Positions 17,697 through 25,120 of a DNA stretch of 25,865 nt are shown here, one piece after another (within the stretch, counting starts at the first letter, position 1; every line of letters begins with the position of its first letter). This stretch comes from Gemmataceae bacterium. Lineage in GTDB: Bacteria > Planctomycetota > Planctomycetia > Gemmatales > Gemmataceae. The stretch spans positions 1 to 25,865 of the forward strand of contig JADLBT010000201.1 of NCBI GenBank assembly GCA_020847555.1. Reading direction: 5' to 3'. The position numbers and the translations under genes are program-made. The notes beneath the pieces were generated by a model that made no database searches, was not told the DNA's origin, and saw only the letters and a program-made list of their open reading frames with translations.

Positions 17697-18810
17697 TCAC
17701 CCGCTCGGCGCCGGCGAGCCGGCCAACTTCGAGAAGGCCGCACTGGCGTGGAAGCTGCCGTGGGACGAGGACTGGGTAACGGCGGTCTGCCTCATCGGCA
17801 ACGGTCGTGTCGCTGCCGGTAACAACGTCGGCCAGATCCTCGTCTGGGATCTGCCCGAGAAGGCCGGCGGCCCCGCGCCGAAGCCAGCCCGCCGCCTGCA
17901 CGGCCACACGAACACGATCAACCGCCTGCTCGTCACGCCGGATGGCCGCTGGCTCCTCTCCGCCAGCAGCGACCACACGATCCGCTACTGGGACATGCAG
18001 GCCGCTCCCGTCCGCACCGCGACTGTCGTCCTCAACGCGCGGGCGCGCGATGAGGCGGTAGTGCGCAAGCGGAAGGCCCCGCCGCCCGTCGAGGTCAAGG
18101 TCGAGGTGTGCGAGGCGGCGCGCACGCTCACCGGCCACAAGGACTGGGTGCTCGGCCTGACGCTCAGCCGCGACGGGAACGTTCTGGTGAGCGGCGACGA
18201 CAAGGGCGAGATCCTCGTCTGGGACCGCGAGGCCGCCAGGGAGGTCCGCCGCTGGAAGGCGAAGGGGTGGGTGTACGCGCTGGCCATCTCGCCCGACGCG
18301 CGGTCGCTGGTCGCGTCCGAGCGCGTTCCGCTCATCTTCGACTCCGGCCGCCACGCCGGGATCCGGCTGTGGGACGTGCAGACCGGCACGCCGAAGGCGG
18401 ACCTCGGCAAGACCTTCGACAAGCAGATCCTCGCCGCGGCGGCCTACTCGCCGGACGGCAAGTGGCTGGCCGTCGGTCGCGGCGGCGAGATCGACGGCAC
18501 CAGCGGCAAGGTGACACTCCTCGACGCGGCGACCGGCAAGAAGGTGCGCGAGTTGACGCCCGGCCACCTCAACGGCCTCACCGACCTCGCCTTCCACCCC
18601 GACGGCAAGCACCTGCTCTCGTCGGGGCGCGACACGACGGTGCGCGTCTGGCGCATCGACGACGGCAAGCTCGTCAAGACGCTGGGGCAGCCGCGTGGCG
18701 GACAGTTCAAGGACTGGATTCACGCCGTCTCGGTTTCGCCGGACGGCACGCGCCTCGCCGCCGCCGACATGGCCGGCGAGGTCCAGATCTGGGCGCTGCC
18801 CGGCAAGTGA
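17584..18810 (+). CDS. Secreted WD40-repeat beta-propeller protein
   Basis: The 408-residue protein is almost wholly WD40 repeats, a scaffold for protein contacts. Clear blades include HTNTINRLLVTPDGRWLLSA...IRYWDM, KDWVLGLTLSRDGNVLVSG...ILVWDR, GWVYALAISPDARSL...IRLWDV, LAAAAYSPDGKWLAVG, LTDLAFHPDGKHLLSSG...VRVWRI and HAVSVSPDGTRLAAA...VQIWAL, consistent with a seven-bladed propeller. The ATG at 17584 is preceded by GAGG and would begin a long, arginine-containing n-region followed by the hydrophobic TFLLLSSLCLCLPVV, a likely signal peptide. That hydrophobic part is encoded by the right arm of a repeat element, so the start is less certain than the rest. It is last in the DUF1549-DUF1501-WD40 unit and may assist those two exported proteins; that is inference. 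Confidence 0.87.
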   Translation: MDGRGSRIDKQGGRSAVWSCRRSTFLLLSSLCLCLPVVHPLGAGEPANFEKAALAWKLPWDEDWVTAVCLIGNGRVAAGNNVGQILVWDLPEKAGGPAPKPARRLHGHTNTINRLLVTPDGRWLLSASSDHTIRYWDMQAAPVRTATVVLNARARDEAVVRKRKAPPPVEVKVEVCEAARTLTGHKDWVLGLTLSRDGNVLVSGDDKGEILVWDREAAREVRRWKAKGWVYALAISPDARSLVASERVPLIFDSGRHAGIRLWDVQTGTPKADLGKTFDKQILAAAAYSPDGKWLAVGRGGEIDGTSGKVTLLDAATGKKVRELTPGHLNGLTDLAFHPDGKHLLSSGRDTTVRVWRIDDGKLVKTLGQPRGGQFKDWIHAVSVSPDGTRLAAADMAGEVQIWALPGK

Positions 18811-18843
18811 CCTGACCCCCTACCAAAACGTGGGGCTGGGAGG

Positions 18844-18916
18844 GAAAGCCCACGGGTGGCGTCCCGTGGGTCAAGTCTCCAGCGCTGCCCCCACGGGGCG
18901 CCACCCGTGGACTTTC
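18844..18916. repeat. Long imperfect palindrome (family B)
   Basis: The 27-base arm 18844-18870 pairs with 18890-18916 with one mismatch and one G-T wobble, around a 19-base loop. The arm begins GAAAGCCCACGGG, the same core as the hairpin at 14335-14364. It lies 33 bases after the WD40 stop and 50 bases before the convergent Sfp-type stop, so it may also end transcription from both sides. Confidence 0.8.
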
Positions 18917-18966
18917 TTTCCTCCTCCACAGGCACTCTCACCAATCGCCCAGACTTCTGCTCTCCG

Positions 18967-19749
18967 TCACTCCCTGAGCGCGCCCGTTCCTGGCGCGAGA
19001 TCGCCGATCGGCCACTGCCCGCACCGGACACGCCAGCCCGCCCCCTCGACCGCGAGGGCGGCTACATGGTCGGCCGCCGGCGCCAGATCTTGCAGGAACC
19101 ACCGGCCGGCACTGCCAGTGTCGCCGCCCAGGCTCAGGATCCGGGCCGGCTCGCCGGGACCGAGCGACACCTCGACAGCGCTGAGCGGGATCTGCAACCC
19201 CTTGCCGATGGCCTTCAGGTAGGCTTCCTTGCGCGTCCAGGCGTGAAGGAACGCCCGCAGGCGCCCCTCGGGGGGCAGGGCGGCAAGGATGGCGTGTTCT
19301 CGCGGCGAGAAAAACCGTTCCGCGATGTACTCGGTCTCGGCTACCAGACGGAGCCGCTCAACGTCGATACCGACTTCCGCGGCACGGACCACCGCGTACA
19401 GGGCGACGTCCCCCGAGTGCGAGGCGTTGAAGCGAACATCCCCCGGACTCTCTACCAGGAACGGCTTGCCGTGCGGCCCGTAACCGAAGGACAGCGAGGC
19501 CGGGTCGATCTCCAGATAGCTGCCGAGGATGGCCCGAAGGATTCCGCGGCCGGCGAGATAGCGATCCCGATGCACGGGCAGGCGAAACCGCGCGGCCCGG
19601 TCCCGCTCGTCGGAGGAGAGGGTCGCTGCCAGGTTACCCAGGTGTGGTTCGGGCAGGTCGAGCGACGCGCACCAGAGATGCATCTCCTCCCTGGCCGGGA
19701 GCGTGTCGGGGCGTGGTATTGTCTCCCAAAGCCATTGGACCGCCTGCAT
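18967..19749 (-). CDS. Sfp-type 4'-phosphopantetheinyl transferase
   Basis: This enzyme moves the 4'-phosphopantetheine arm of CoA onto a serine of carrier proteins, activating fatty-acid, polyketide or peptide synthases. The 260-residue length fits the Sfp class rather than the short AcpS class. Motifs are FNASHSGDVALYAV (His111), VGIDVERLR with the Mg-binding Asp129 and Glu131, and WTRKEAYLKAIGKGL with Glu175. The ATG at 19749 was chosen because GAAGG lies nine bases upstream; a TTG three codons earlier has no spaced ribosome site. No synthase or carrier protein is encoded nearby, so its target is elsewhere. It is downstream of the membrane glycan cluster on the same strand, but 291 bases away, so it may have its own promoter. 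Confidence 0.92.
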   Translation of the reverse strand: MQAVQWLWETIPRPDTLPAREEMHLWCASLDLPEPHLGNLAATLSSDERDRAARFRLPVHRDRYLAGRGILRAILGSYLEIDPASLSFGYGPHGKPFLVESPGDVRFNASHSGDVALYAVVRAAEVGIDVERLRLVAETEYIAERFFSPREHAILAALPPEGRLRAFLHAWTRKEAYLKAIGKGLQIPLSAVEVSLGPGEPARILSLGGDTGSAGRWFLQDLAPAADHVAALAVEGAGWRVRCGQWPIGDLAPGTGALRE

Positions 19750-20040
19750 GAGGTGCAACCTTCAAGAGTCCGGGGGAAGGAAGAACGCAACAATCTGGCG
19801 GTGATCGCACGCCGGTTGGCCGAACAGCGCGCAGGCCCGCCCGCCGAATTCCCGGCGCAGCCAGATTACAGCCCGCCGGGCAGCAGCGGGAGGTAGAACT
19901 GCGTGCGCGGCTCGGACAGGGTTAACCGGATCGTGTATCAGGCACGTTTCCGCTCGGGTGGGTGGCGAATCGGAAGCTCGCGGATCGCCGCCGGCCATGC
20001 AGTGCCTTGGGGGCGCCCGGAGCCTGCCGCTCGATCCCCG
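19750..20040. other. Non-coding gap, nothing recognised
   Basis: These 291 bases separate the Sfp-type gene from the GT-C-like gene upstream of it. Small open frames on either strand lack ribosome sites and family motifs. No clear promoter pair, RNA structure or repeat was found; a promoter for the Sfp-type gene is expected here. Confidence 0.5.
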
Positions 20041-21561
20041 TCAGGTTTGCGCCCTTCCCGGAGTGGGGCCGGCCTGGTCCGGCGCTTCATCCGGGGCGGT
20101 ACTGACCCGCCAGAGGAGGCCGCCCAGCACCACCGCGACAACGGCCAGCGGAACGAGACTGGCGAGACCGCGCAGCCCAAGCAACTCGCCGAGGTTACAC
20201 GCATCGTAGAATGCCGGATGGTTCGGTGCCAGGGGCTCTGCGGGAATCAGGAAACGCCCCTCCGGGCCGATCACCTTCACGGACAACACCCCCGCGACGA
20301 AGTGCGGCCAGGCGAACGTGAATAGTGGGGCACGGATGCCTTCCGGGAACTCGGCGAGCGTGGCAACGGCGACCAGCACGATCGCGACCGACGCCACGGT
20401 GACTGCGGGCACCAGCCAGCGCAGGGAGGTGTGATACGCGCGGACTACCAGGTACGCCGCGAACGGCAGGCAGGGGATAAGGTGCCGCGGCCCGAAGGAG
20501 GCGCCCCCGGTCCACATGTAGTAGCTGCAGCCGAAGACAAGGTAAACGCCCACGATGACCGCGGCCAGGAGCGCCGGTCCACGCAGCTGCCGGCGTGTTA
20601 GCAAGATGAGGAACGCCGGGAGCACGCAGAAGATAAAGAACGGCCAGAAGAACAGCAGACCCCGATACGGGCTGACCAGGATGCCAACGGCCGCCGGCAC
20701 ACTCGGCCCGGTAACGCCCATGATGCCGTGGGACATCTGCTCGCGAAACACGTCCAGGTAAGCGTACTCGTACCCGTTCGCCAGCGGGGCGCCGAACGCC
20801 GCCGTGTTGTACACCAGCAGGATCCCCAGGGCCGGCAGGCCGCCCAGGACATACCCCAGGGCCGGGCGCCAGCCGCGCGTCCGTGAGGCGAACACGTACA
20901 CCAGCAACACCCCGGTTATGAGCCCGGTCGGGAGTTCCGTCAGCGTGGCCCAGCCGGCCAGGCAGCCTGCCAGCGGGACTCGCCAGAAAGGCGCCTCAGG
21001 CCGCTCCCCGGGCACCGGGGGCGAGACGGGCGTGACGAGCTGGAAGGCGAGCCAGAGCAGGGCCGCACTGAGCGCGTGGCCATAGAACAGGGAGGCATAA
21101 ACGGCCAGCGGGGAGCCCAACCCAAGGGCGACTGTGACCCAGAACGCGGCACGTCCGCCCGACTCTGCCCAGGCCCGCCGAAAGAAAGCCGCCAGGGCCA
21201 CCGCCACCGGCAACGACACCGACAGGAGCGTCAAGAAGTACATCACCAGGTTGAGCCGATCCCGCGCGTCGAGTCCGGGGAATAAATCCAGTATCAGGCG
21301 CAGCAGGGCGTAGACGGGAACCGCCAGCAACGACAGGCCCGGCGCCTTATCGGTGTAGAAATGCCCGTCCTTGACCGCCTTGTCGAAAGTCAGCTGGTGA
21401 AACGAGTCGATGCGGACGGTCCCGTCCTTGACCAGGGCGGCCGTCAGGGCCATCCGGCTGAACTGATTCGGTCCGCCGCCTTGATAAAAGTAGGCGTAGC
21501 CGAACAGCAGCAGGCAAAAGGTAATGATCGTCCCACGGCGGGCGGACACCGGGCCGAGCAT
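20041..21561 (-). CDS. GT-C-like polytopic membrane protein, putative glycosyltransferase
   Basis: This is a 506-residue membrane protein with roughly ten to twelve transmembrane segments. The N-terminal region (GGGPNQFSRMALTAALV, then IDSFHQLTFDKAVKDGHFYTDKAPGLSLLAVP) and the later block GGASFGPRHLIPCLPF match a widespread bacterial family resembling the lipid-carrier-dependent GT-39/ArnT glycosyltransferases, in which acidic residues near the first loop are thought to act in catalysis. Substrate is unknown. The ATG at 21561 was chosen because GGAGG lies seven bases upstream; the longer open frame adds 12 residues without a site. It follows the flippase gene by 48 bases, so it is probably the last gene of that operon. 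The family assignment is moderate and the catalytic role is inferred. Confidence 0.75.
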   Translation of the reverse strand: MLGPVSARRGTIITFCLLLFGYAYFYQGGGPNQFSRMALTAALVKDGTVRIDSFHQLTFDKAVKDGHFYTDKAPGLSLLAVPVYALLRLILDLFPGLDARDRLNLVMYFLTLLSVSLPVAVALAAFFRRAWAESGGRAAFWVTVALGLGSPLAVYASLFYGHALSAALLWLAFQLVTPVSPPVPGERPEAPFWRVPLAGCLAGWATLTELPTGLITGVLLVYVFASRTRGWRPALGYVLGGLPALGILLVYNTAAFGAPLANGYEYAYLDVFREQMSHGIMGVTGPSVPAAVGILVSPYRGLLFFWPFFIFCVLPAFLILLTRRQLRGPALLAAVIVGVYLVFGCSYYMWTGGASFGPRHLIPCLPFAAYLVVRAYHTSLRWLVPAVTVASVAIVLVAVATLAEFPEGIRAPLFTFAWPHFVAGVLSVKVIGPEGRFLIPAEPLAPNHPAFYDACNLGELLGLRGLASLVPLAVVAVVLGGLLWRVSTAPDEAPDQAGPTPGRAQT

Positions 21562-21609
21562 GGATGAGCCTCCGGACAAGGGGAATGGCGGGCACACCGG
21601 CGGGCCGTT

Positions 21610-22959
21610 TCATCGCTCCCTGGCGCGACCGAGGGGCGCCTCCTCCCACGCCGTCGGGGAGATGCCGGTGTCCCCGGAGTCCGGCCGGACTGCCGCGAGA
21701 GCCTTTCCGACCCTGACGAGGCAGACCAGGCCCGCCGTGAGCGTCACCAGGACCGTAAGCCCGGCGGCGACCCAGTCACCGGCCGCCGGCACGAGTACCA
21801 GGCAGCCGCCCGCGTAAAGGGCGCAACCCGCTACCTGCACCGCCATGACGAACCGCTCCAGGTGAAACCGGAGGAGGTACTGGTGAACGACGCTGGCGAG
21901 CAGCATGTTGGCGGCCCCGAGGAGGAGCAATCCCATCGGAACGACGGCCGGGCGGTACGCCGCTGGGAGTACCAGCTCGATGGCGAGCCAGCCGGCGCCG
22001 AAGAACGCCAGCCCCATCACGCCGAAGAACGCCACAGCGAAAACCGCCAGCTTGCGGAGGAAGCACCGCTCGAGGCCGTGCGGCCCGAGGATGTGGGGCA
22101 GCAGGATCTGCAAGGCCAGTGCGGCGAACATGTAGTACGCGGTCGCGATCATGGTAGCGATGCCGTAGACCGCCGCCGCCGTCTCGCCGTGGGCGGGGCG
22201 CACGAAAAAGATGCCGGCGTTGAGGGGAACGAGGTTGACAACCGCCGCCAGCACGAGCGGCCAGGCCGAGTGCCACATCCGCCGCGCCTCGCCGCGGGGC
22301 GCGGACCAGCGCAGGGGGTGGACGGTGAGGTGATACACCAGGTACAGCAGCACCGACACCCCCCAGGCCTTCACGGCGTAGATGGCCCCGATGGCCACCA
22401 GGGTCAGGGCGCCGCCGCGGTCAAGAGCGAGGATGGCCAGGAGCGCTAACACCTCGCCCAGGCACGTCAGGCCGGCGCTACGGGCCTGGCGGTGGTGGGC
22501 GATGAAGAACGGGACGGCGCTGACGCTCAGGGGGGGAACTCCCACGGCCAGCAGCGTCAGGAGGAGTCGTTCGTCCGGGGCGGTGAACAGCAGCCAGGCG
22601 CCGCCGGCCGCCGCCAGCGCCACCGCGGTCGAGGTCGCGGTCGTGAGGCGAAAGTAGGCGCCGAGGATGCGGGCGCTATCCTCCTCCGGGCGCGCGGCCT
22701 CGCGGACGACGACAGCACCGGCGCCGACAGAGCCGACCAGAATCAGGTAGGAGTAGAGGATGGTCGCGGTACTGTAGGCTCCGTACTGCTGCGGCCCGAG
22801 GGTGGCCGTGAGGGTGAAGATGACGGCCAGCCCGCAGCCGTAGCTCAGGCCGGTCCAGAGGATCATCCAGATGAGGTTCCCGAGCGCCTCGCGCCCGGCG
22901 GTGGTCAGGTAGGGCTGGATCTGCTCCTTCACCCAGAAGAATAGCCGTGGCGTGGTCAT
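21610..22959 (-). CDS. Oligosaccharide flippase-like (MOP/Wzx-type) membrane protein
   Basis: This is a 449-residue integral membrane protein with about twelve to fourteen hydrophobic segments. The start of the membrane domain (IWMILWTGLSYGCGLAVIFTLTATLGPQQYGAYSTATILYSYL) is typical of the polysaccharide transporters of the MOP superfamily, where a G-x-x-x-Y-G-x-Y/F block follows the first helix. Such proteins flip lipid-linked oligosaccharides across the inner membrane. The first 25 residues are amphipathic and the last 25 are polar. It starts 44 bases after the TPR/GT-C gene stop and ends 48 bases before the second GT-C-like start. This supports a role in the same surface-glycan pathway. 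Confidence 0.8.
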   Translation of the reverse strand: MTTPRLFFWVKEQIQPYLTTAGREALGNLIWMILWTGLSYGCGLAVIFTLTATLGPQQYGAYSTATILYSYLILVGSVGAGAVVVREAARPEEDSARILGAYFRLTTATSTAVALAAAGGAWLLFTAPDERLLLTLLAVGVPPLSVSAVPFFIAHHRQARSAGLTCLGEVLALLAILALDRGGALTLVAIGAIYAVKAWGVSVLLYLVYHLTVHPLRWSAPRGEARRMWHSAWPLVLAAVVNLVPLNAGIFFVRPAHGETAAAVYGIATMIATAYYMFAALALQILLPHILGPHGLERCFLRKLAVFAVAFFGVMGLAFFGAGWLAIELVLPAAYRPAVVPMGLLLLGAANMLLASVVHQYLLRFHLERFVMAVQVAGCALYAGGCLVLVPAAGDWVAAGLTVLVTLTAGLVCLVRVGKALAAVRPDSGDTGISPTAWEEAPLGRARER

Positions 22960-23003
22960 CTCGGTCCGCAGTGCCCTCAGCCGGCCGGAGCCGTCCTGTC
23001 CGC

Positions 23004-25064
23004 TTACCCCGTCGTCCCGCCGGTCTTGCCCTTCCCGGCAGCGGCCGCGGCGGGGCGCGGATCCTGACCGCGCTCGTAATAGGCCAGCTTGCGCGCGATC
23101 GCGGCGGCGAGGTTAGGCTGTCCCCCGGCACGCGCCAATTCCACAGCACGCTTCGCCGTGGCCGTCGCTCGGTCGAACTTCCCATTCGCCGCATACCCCA
23201 CCGCTACGGCGTCGAGGTACTCCGGATCCCGATCGCCCACGCCAAAGGAGGCCTGTCGCGCCAGCATCAGCCCATCCTTGGTCACATTCCCGAGTCGGCC
23301 CGAGGTGTCGTGGAGAAACGCCAGCGCTTCGCGCCGAGTGCTGGCAGGCAGGTCCGGGGCGAGACGCAAGGCCTCTTTCAGGGTGGCCTTCGCCTCCTTG
23401 TCGTTACCCTGCTCATGCAGCGCGAAGGCCAGGGAGAAAAGGGTTCCTCCACTATTCGGGCTGGCCTTGGCCGCCAACCGGAACTGGGCCACGGCCTCGT
23501 CCGGTCGTCCACGCATCAATAACATGCGGCCCAGGAGGGTGCGGCCCACCGTGACTCCCGAAACCACCTTCTCCGTCTCCTCCAGTTGTTTGATGGCCTC
23601 CTCTTCCTTCCCCTTCCGCCAAAGTGCCACGCCAATCGCTTCCCGAGCCGCTATATCGTGGGGAACCCGTTTCAGGCCTGTGCGGAGATGAAACAGGGCG
23701 GCGTCCAGGTCGGAGTCCGCGTTCGCGCTCAGGTAGCTGAGCGCCCGGTTGATATGCGCCCGCGGGCAATCGGGTCTCCTGGACAGTACGTCGTCCCACA
23801 TGACGGCCGAGCTGCGGTAAGCCTCGTTTCGCACGAAGGTGAGTGTACCGAGGGCGCAAGCGGCCGCCGCGACAAGGAACGCGCCCAGGTTGCGGCGGAC
23901 GAGGTCGGGCCAGCCTCGGCGCTCGGCCAACCAGCGCAATCCCGCCCACCCCGTCAGGACGACGAGGATCGCGATGGGGGCCAGAGGCAGGTACATGCGG
24001 TGCTCGAAAGCCACGTCGGCAATCGGGACGAAACTCGATGTCGGCGCCAGGACCAGGAAGAACCACGCCCCCAGGAAGCCGAGCCACGGCTTTCGCCACA
24101 GAGCCCACGCCGTCCCCAGCAGGGCCAGCACCACCACCGACCCGGACAGCCAGCAGTCGGCAAGGGAGGTCACTATTGGCCAATCCTGGTAGTCCAGGCA
24201 CTGCGGGTAGGGCCAGAACGTCAGCCGCACATAGTAGAGGAGTACCCCGGACTGCGTCATCAGGTATTGCAGCGGCGTGACCCCGGCCGTGCTGAACCCC
24301 GCGCTGGTTCCCTCCACGAGGACTCGTTCCGGAACCAGCAGTCCCCACGGCAGCATGAGGGCAACGTACAGACCCCAGCGCCGGCGGAACGCCTCGCGGA
24401 ACGATCCCGCCAGGAAGGTGCGGTCGTACAGCAGGACGACGACAGGGGCCGAGGCCATCACCTCTTTCGTCATCATCCCGAGGGTGAAGCAGACCACCGC
24501 CGCCGCGTACCACAACCAGTGGCGGTGAGCGGCCGGCAGGGGGTGATCGGCGACAAGTGGGGCCGCGCCGCGGACCACGCAGTACAGGGTCAGCAGGTAG
24601 AACAGCCCCATCAGCGACTCAAGTCGTTGGATGATGTACGTCACGCTCTGCGTCTGCAATGGGTGGACGAGCCAGAGCAACGCGATCGACAAGGCTAGCC
24701 ACGGTGCGGAGGTATCGAAGCGCCCCTGCCATCGGTCCAGGAGCAAAGTACGTCGGACCAACCCAAACAGGGTAAGGGCGGCAGCGAGGTGAATGGCCAG
24801 GTTGAAGGCGTGGAAGCCCAGGACACTCTTCCCGCCGAGCCAGTAGTTGAGCAGCACGGTCGCCGCTCCGACGGGCCGCATCCCCATGCTTCGGAGGTAG
24901 GCGGCCGGATCGCCCAGGTTTGCGTTGTTGGCAATCCAGGGGGCGTCGTCGAGAATGTACGCCTTGGTGAAGCTGTTCGAGTAGGCGAGCAGGCCCGCAA
25001 TGACCAGGAGCGGAACCGCCTTGTGCCAGTCGTGGGACGGGGTGGACACGGACTCGGTCGTCAT
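23004..25064 (-). CDS. TPR-containing GT-C/TMTC-like membrane glycosyltransferase
   Basis: This 686-residue protein has two parts. Residues 1-415 hold about ten membrane helices with blocks typical of bacterial TMTC-like proteins: AYILDDAPWI with Asp39 and Asp40 in the first loop, HPLQTQSVTYIIQR (134-147), MTKEVMASAPVVVLLYDRTF, and FEHRMYLPLAPI. Residues about 420-665 are TPR-like helical pairs, such as EEEAIKQLEETEKV, GRPDEAVAQFRLAAKASPNSG and GNDKEAKATLKEALRLAPDL, probably facing the outer side. Eukaryotic TMTCs O-mannosylate proteins; the bacterial relatives are uncharacterised. The last 20 residues are a polar Gly/Lys-rich tail. AGGAG precedes the ATG. It lies 56 bases downstream of the partial membrane gene and 44 bases upstream of the flippase gene. 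Confidence 0.85.
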   Translation of the reverse strand: MTTESVSTPSHDWHKAVPLLVIAGLLAYSNSFTKAYILDDAPWIANNANLGDPAAYLRSMGMRPVGAATVLLNYWLGGKSVLGFHAFNLAIHLAAALTLFGLVRRTLLLDRWQGRFDTSAPWLALSIALLWLVHPLQTQSVTYIIQRLESLMGLFYLLTLYCVVRGAAPLVADHPLPAAHRHWLWYAAAVVCFTLGMMTKEVMASAPVVVLLYDRTFLAGSFREAFRRRWGLYVALMLPWGLLVPERVLVEGTSAGFSTAGVTPLQYLMTQSGVLLYYVRLTFWPYPQCLDYQDWPIVTSLADCWLSGSVVVLALLGTAWALWRKPWLGFLGAWFFLVLAPTSSFVPIADVAFEHRMYLPLAPIAILVVLTGWAGLRWLAERRGWPDLVRRNLGAFLVAAAACALGTLTFVRNEAYRSSAVMWDDVLSRRPDCPRAHINRALSYLSANADSDLDAALFHLRTGLKRVPHDIAAREAIGVALWRKGKEEEAIKQLEETEKVVSGVTVGRTLLGRMLLMRGRPDEAVAQFRLAAKASPNSGGTLFSLAFALHEQGNDKEAKATLKEALRLAPDLPASTRREALAFLHDTSGRLGNVTKDGLMLARQASFGVGDRDPEYLDAVAVGYAANGKFDRATATAKRAVELARAGGQPNLAAAIARKLAYYERGQDPRPAAAAAGKGKTGGTTG

Positions 25065-25120
25065 GGGCCTGCTAACTCCTGAGGTTCAGAGGGAGCCTGA
25101 GGGGGCGACCAGGCGGGGGT

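Noticed and set aside
16219..18723. 834-codon open frame antisense to the DUF1501 and WD40 genes
   Set aside because: It spans two genes and the repeat element between them and has low-complexity composition; no sign of selection as a protein.
19762..19998. Possible 78-residue protein on the - strand in the gap before the Sfp-type gene
   Set aside because: No ribosome site before its ATG, no motif, and an Ala/Arg/Pro-rich composition like other chance frames here.
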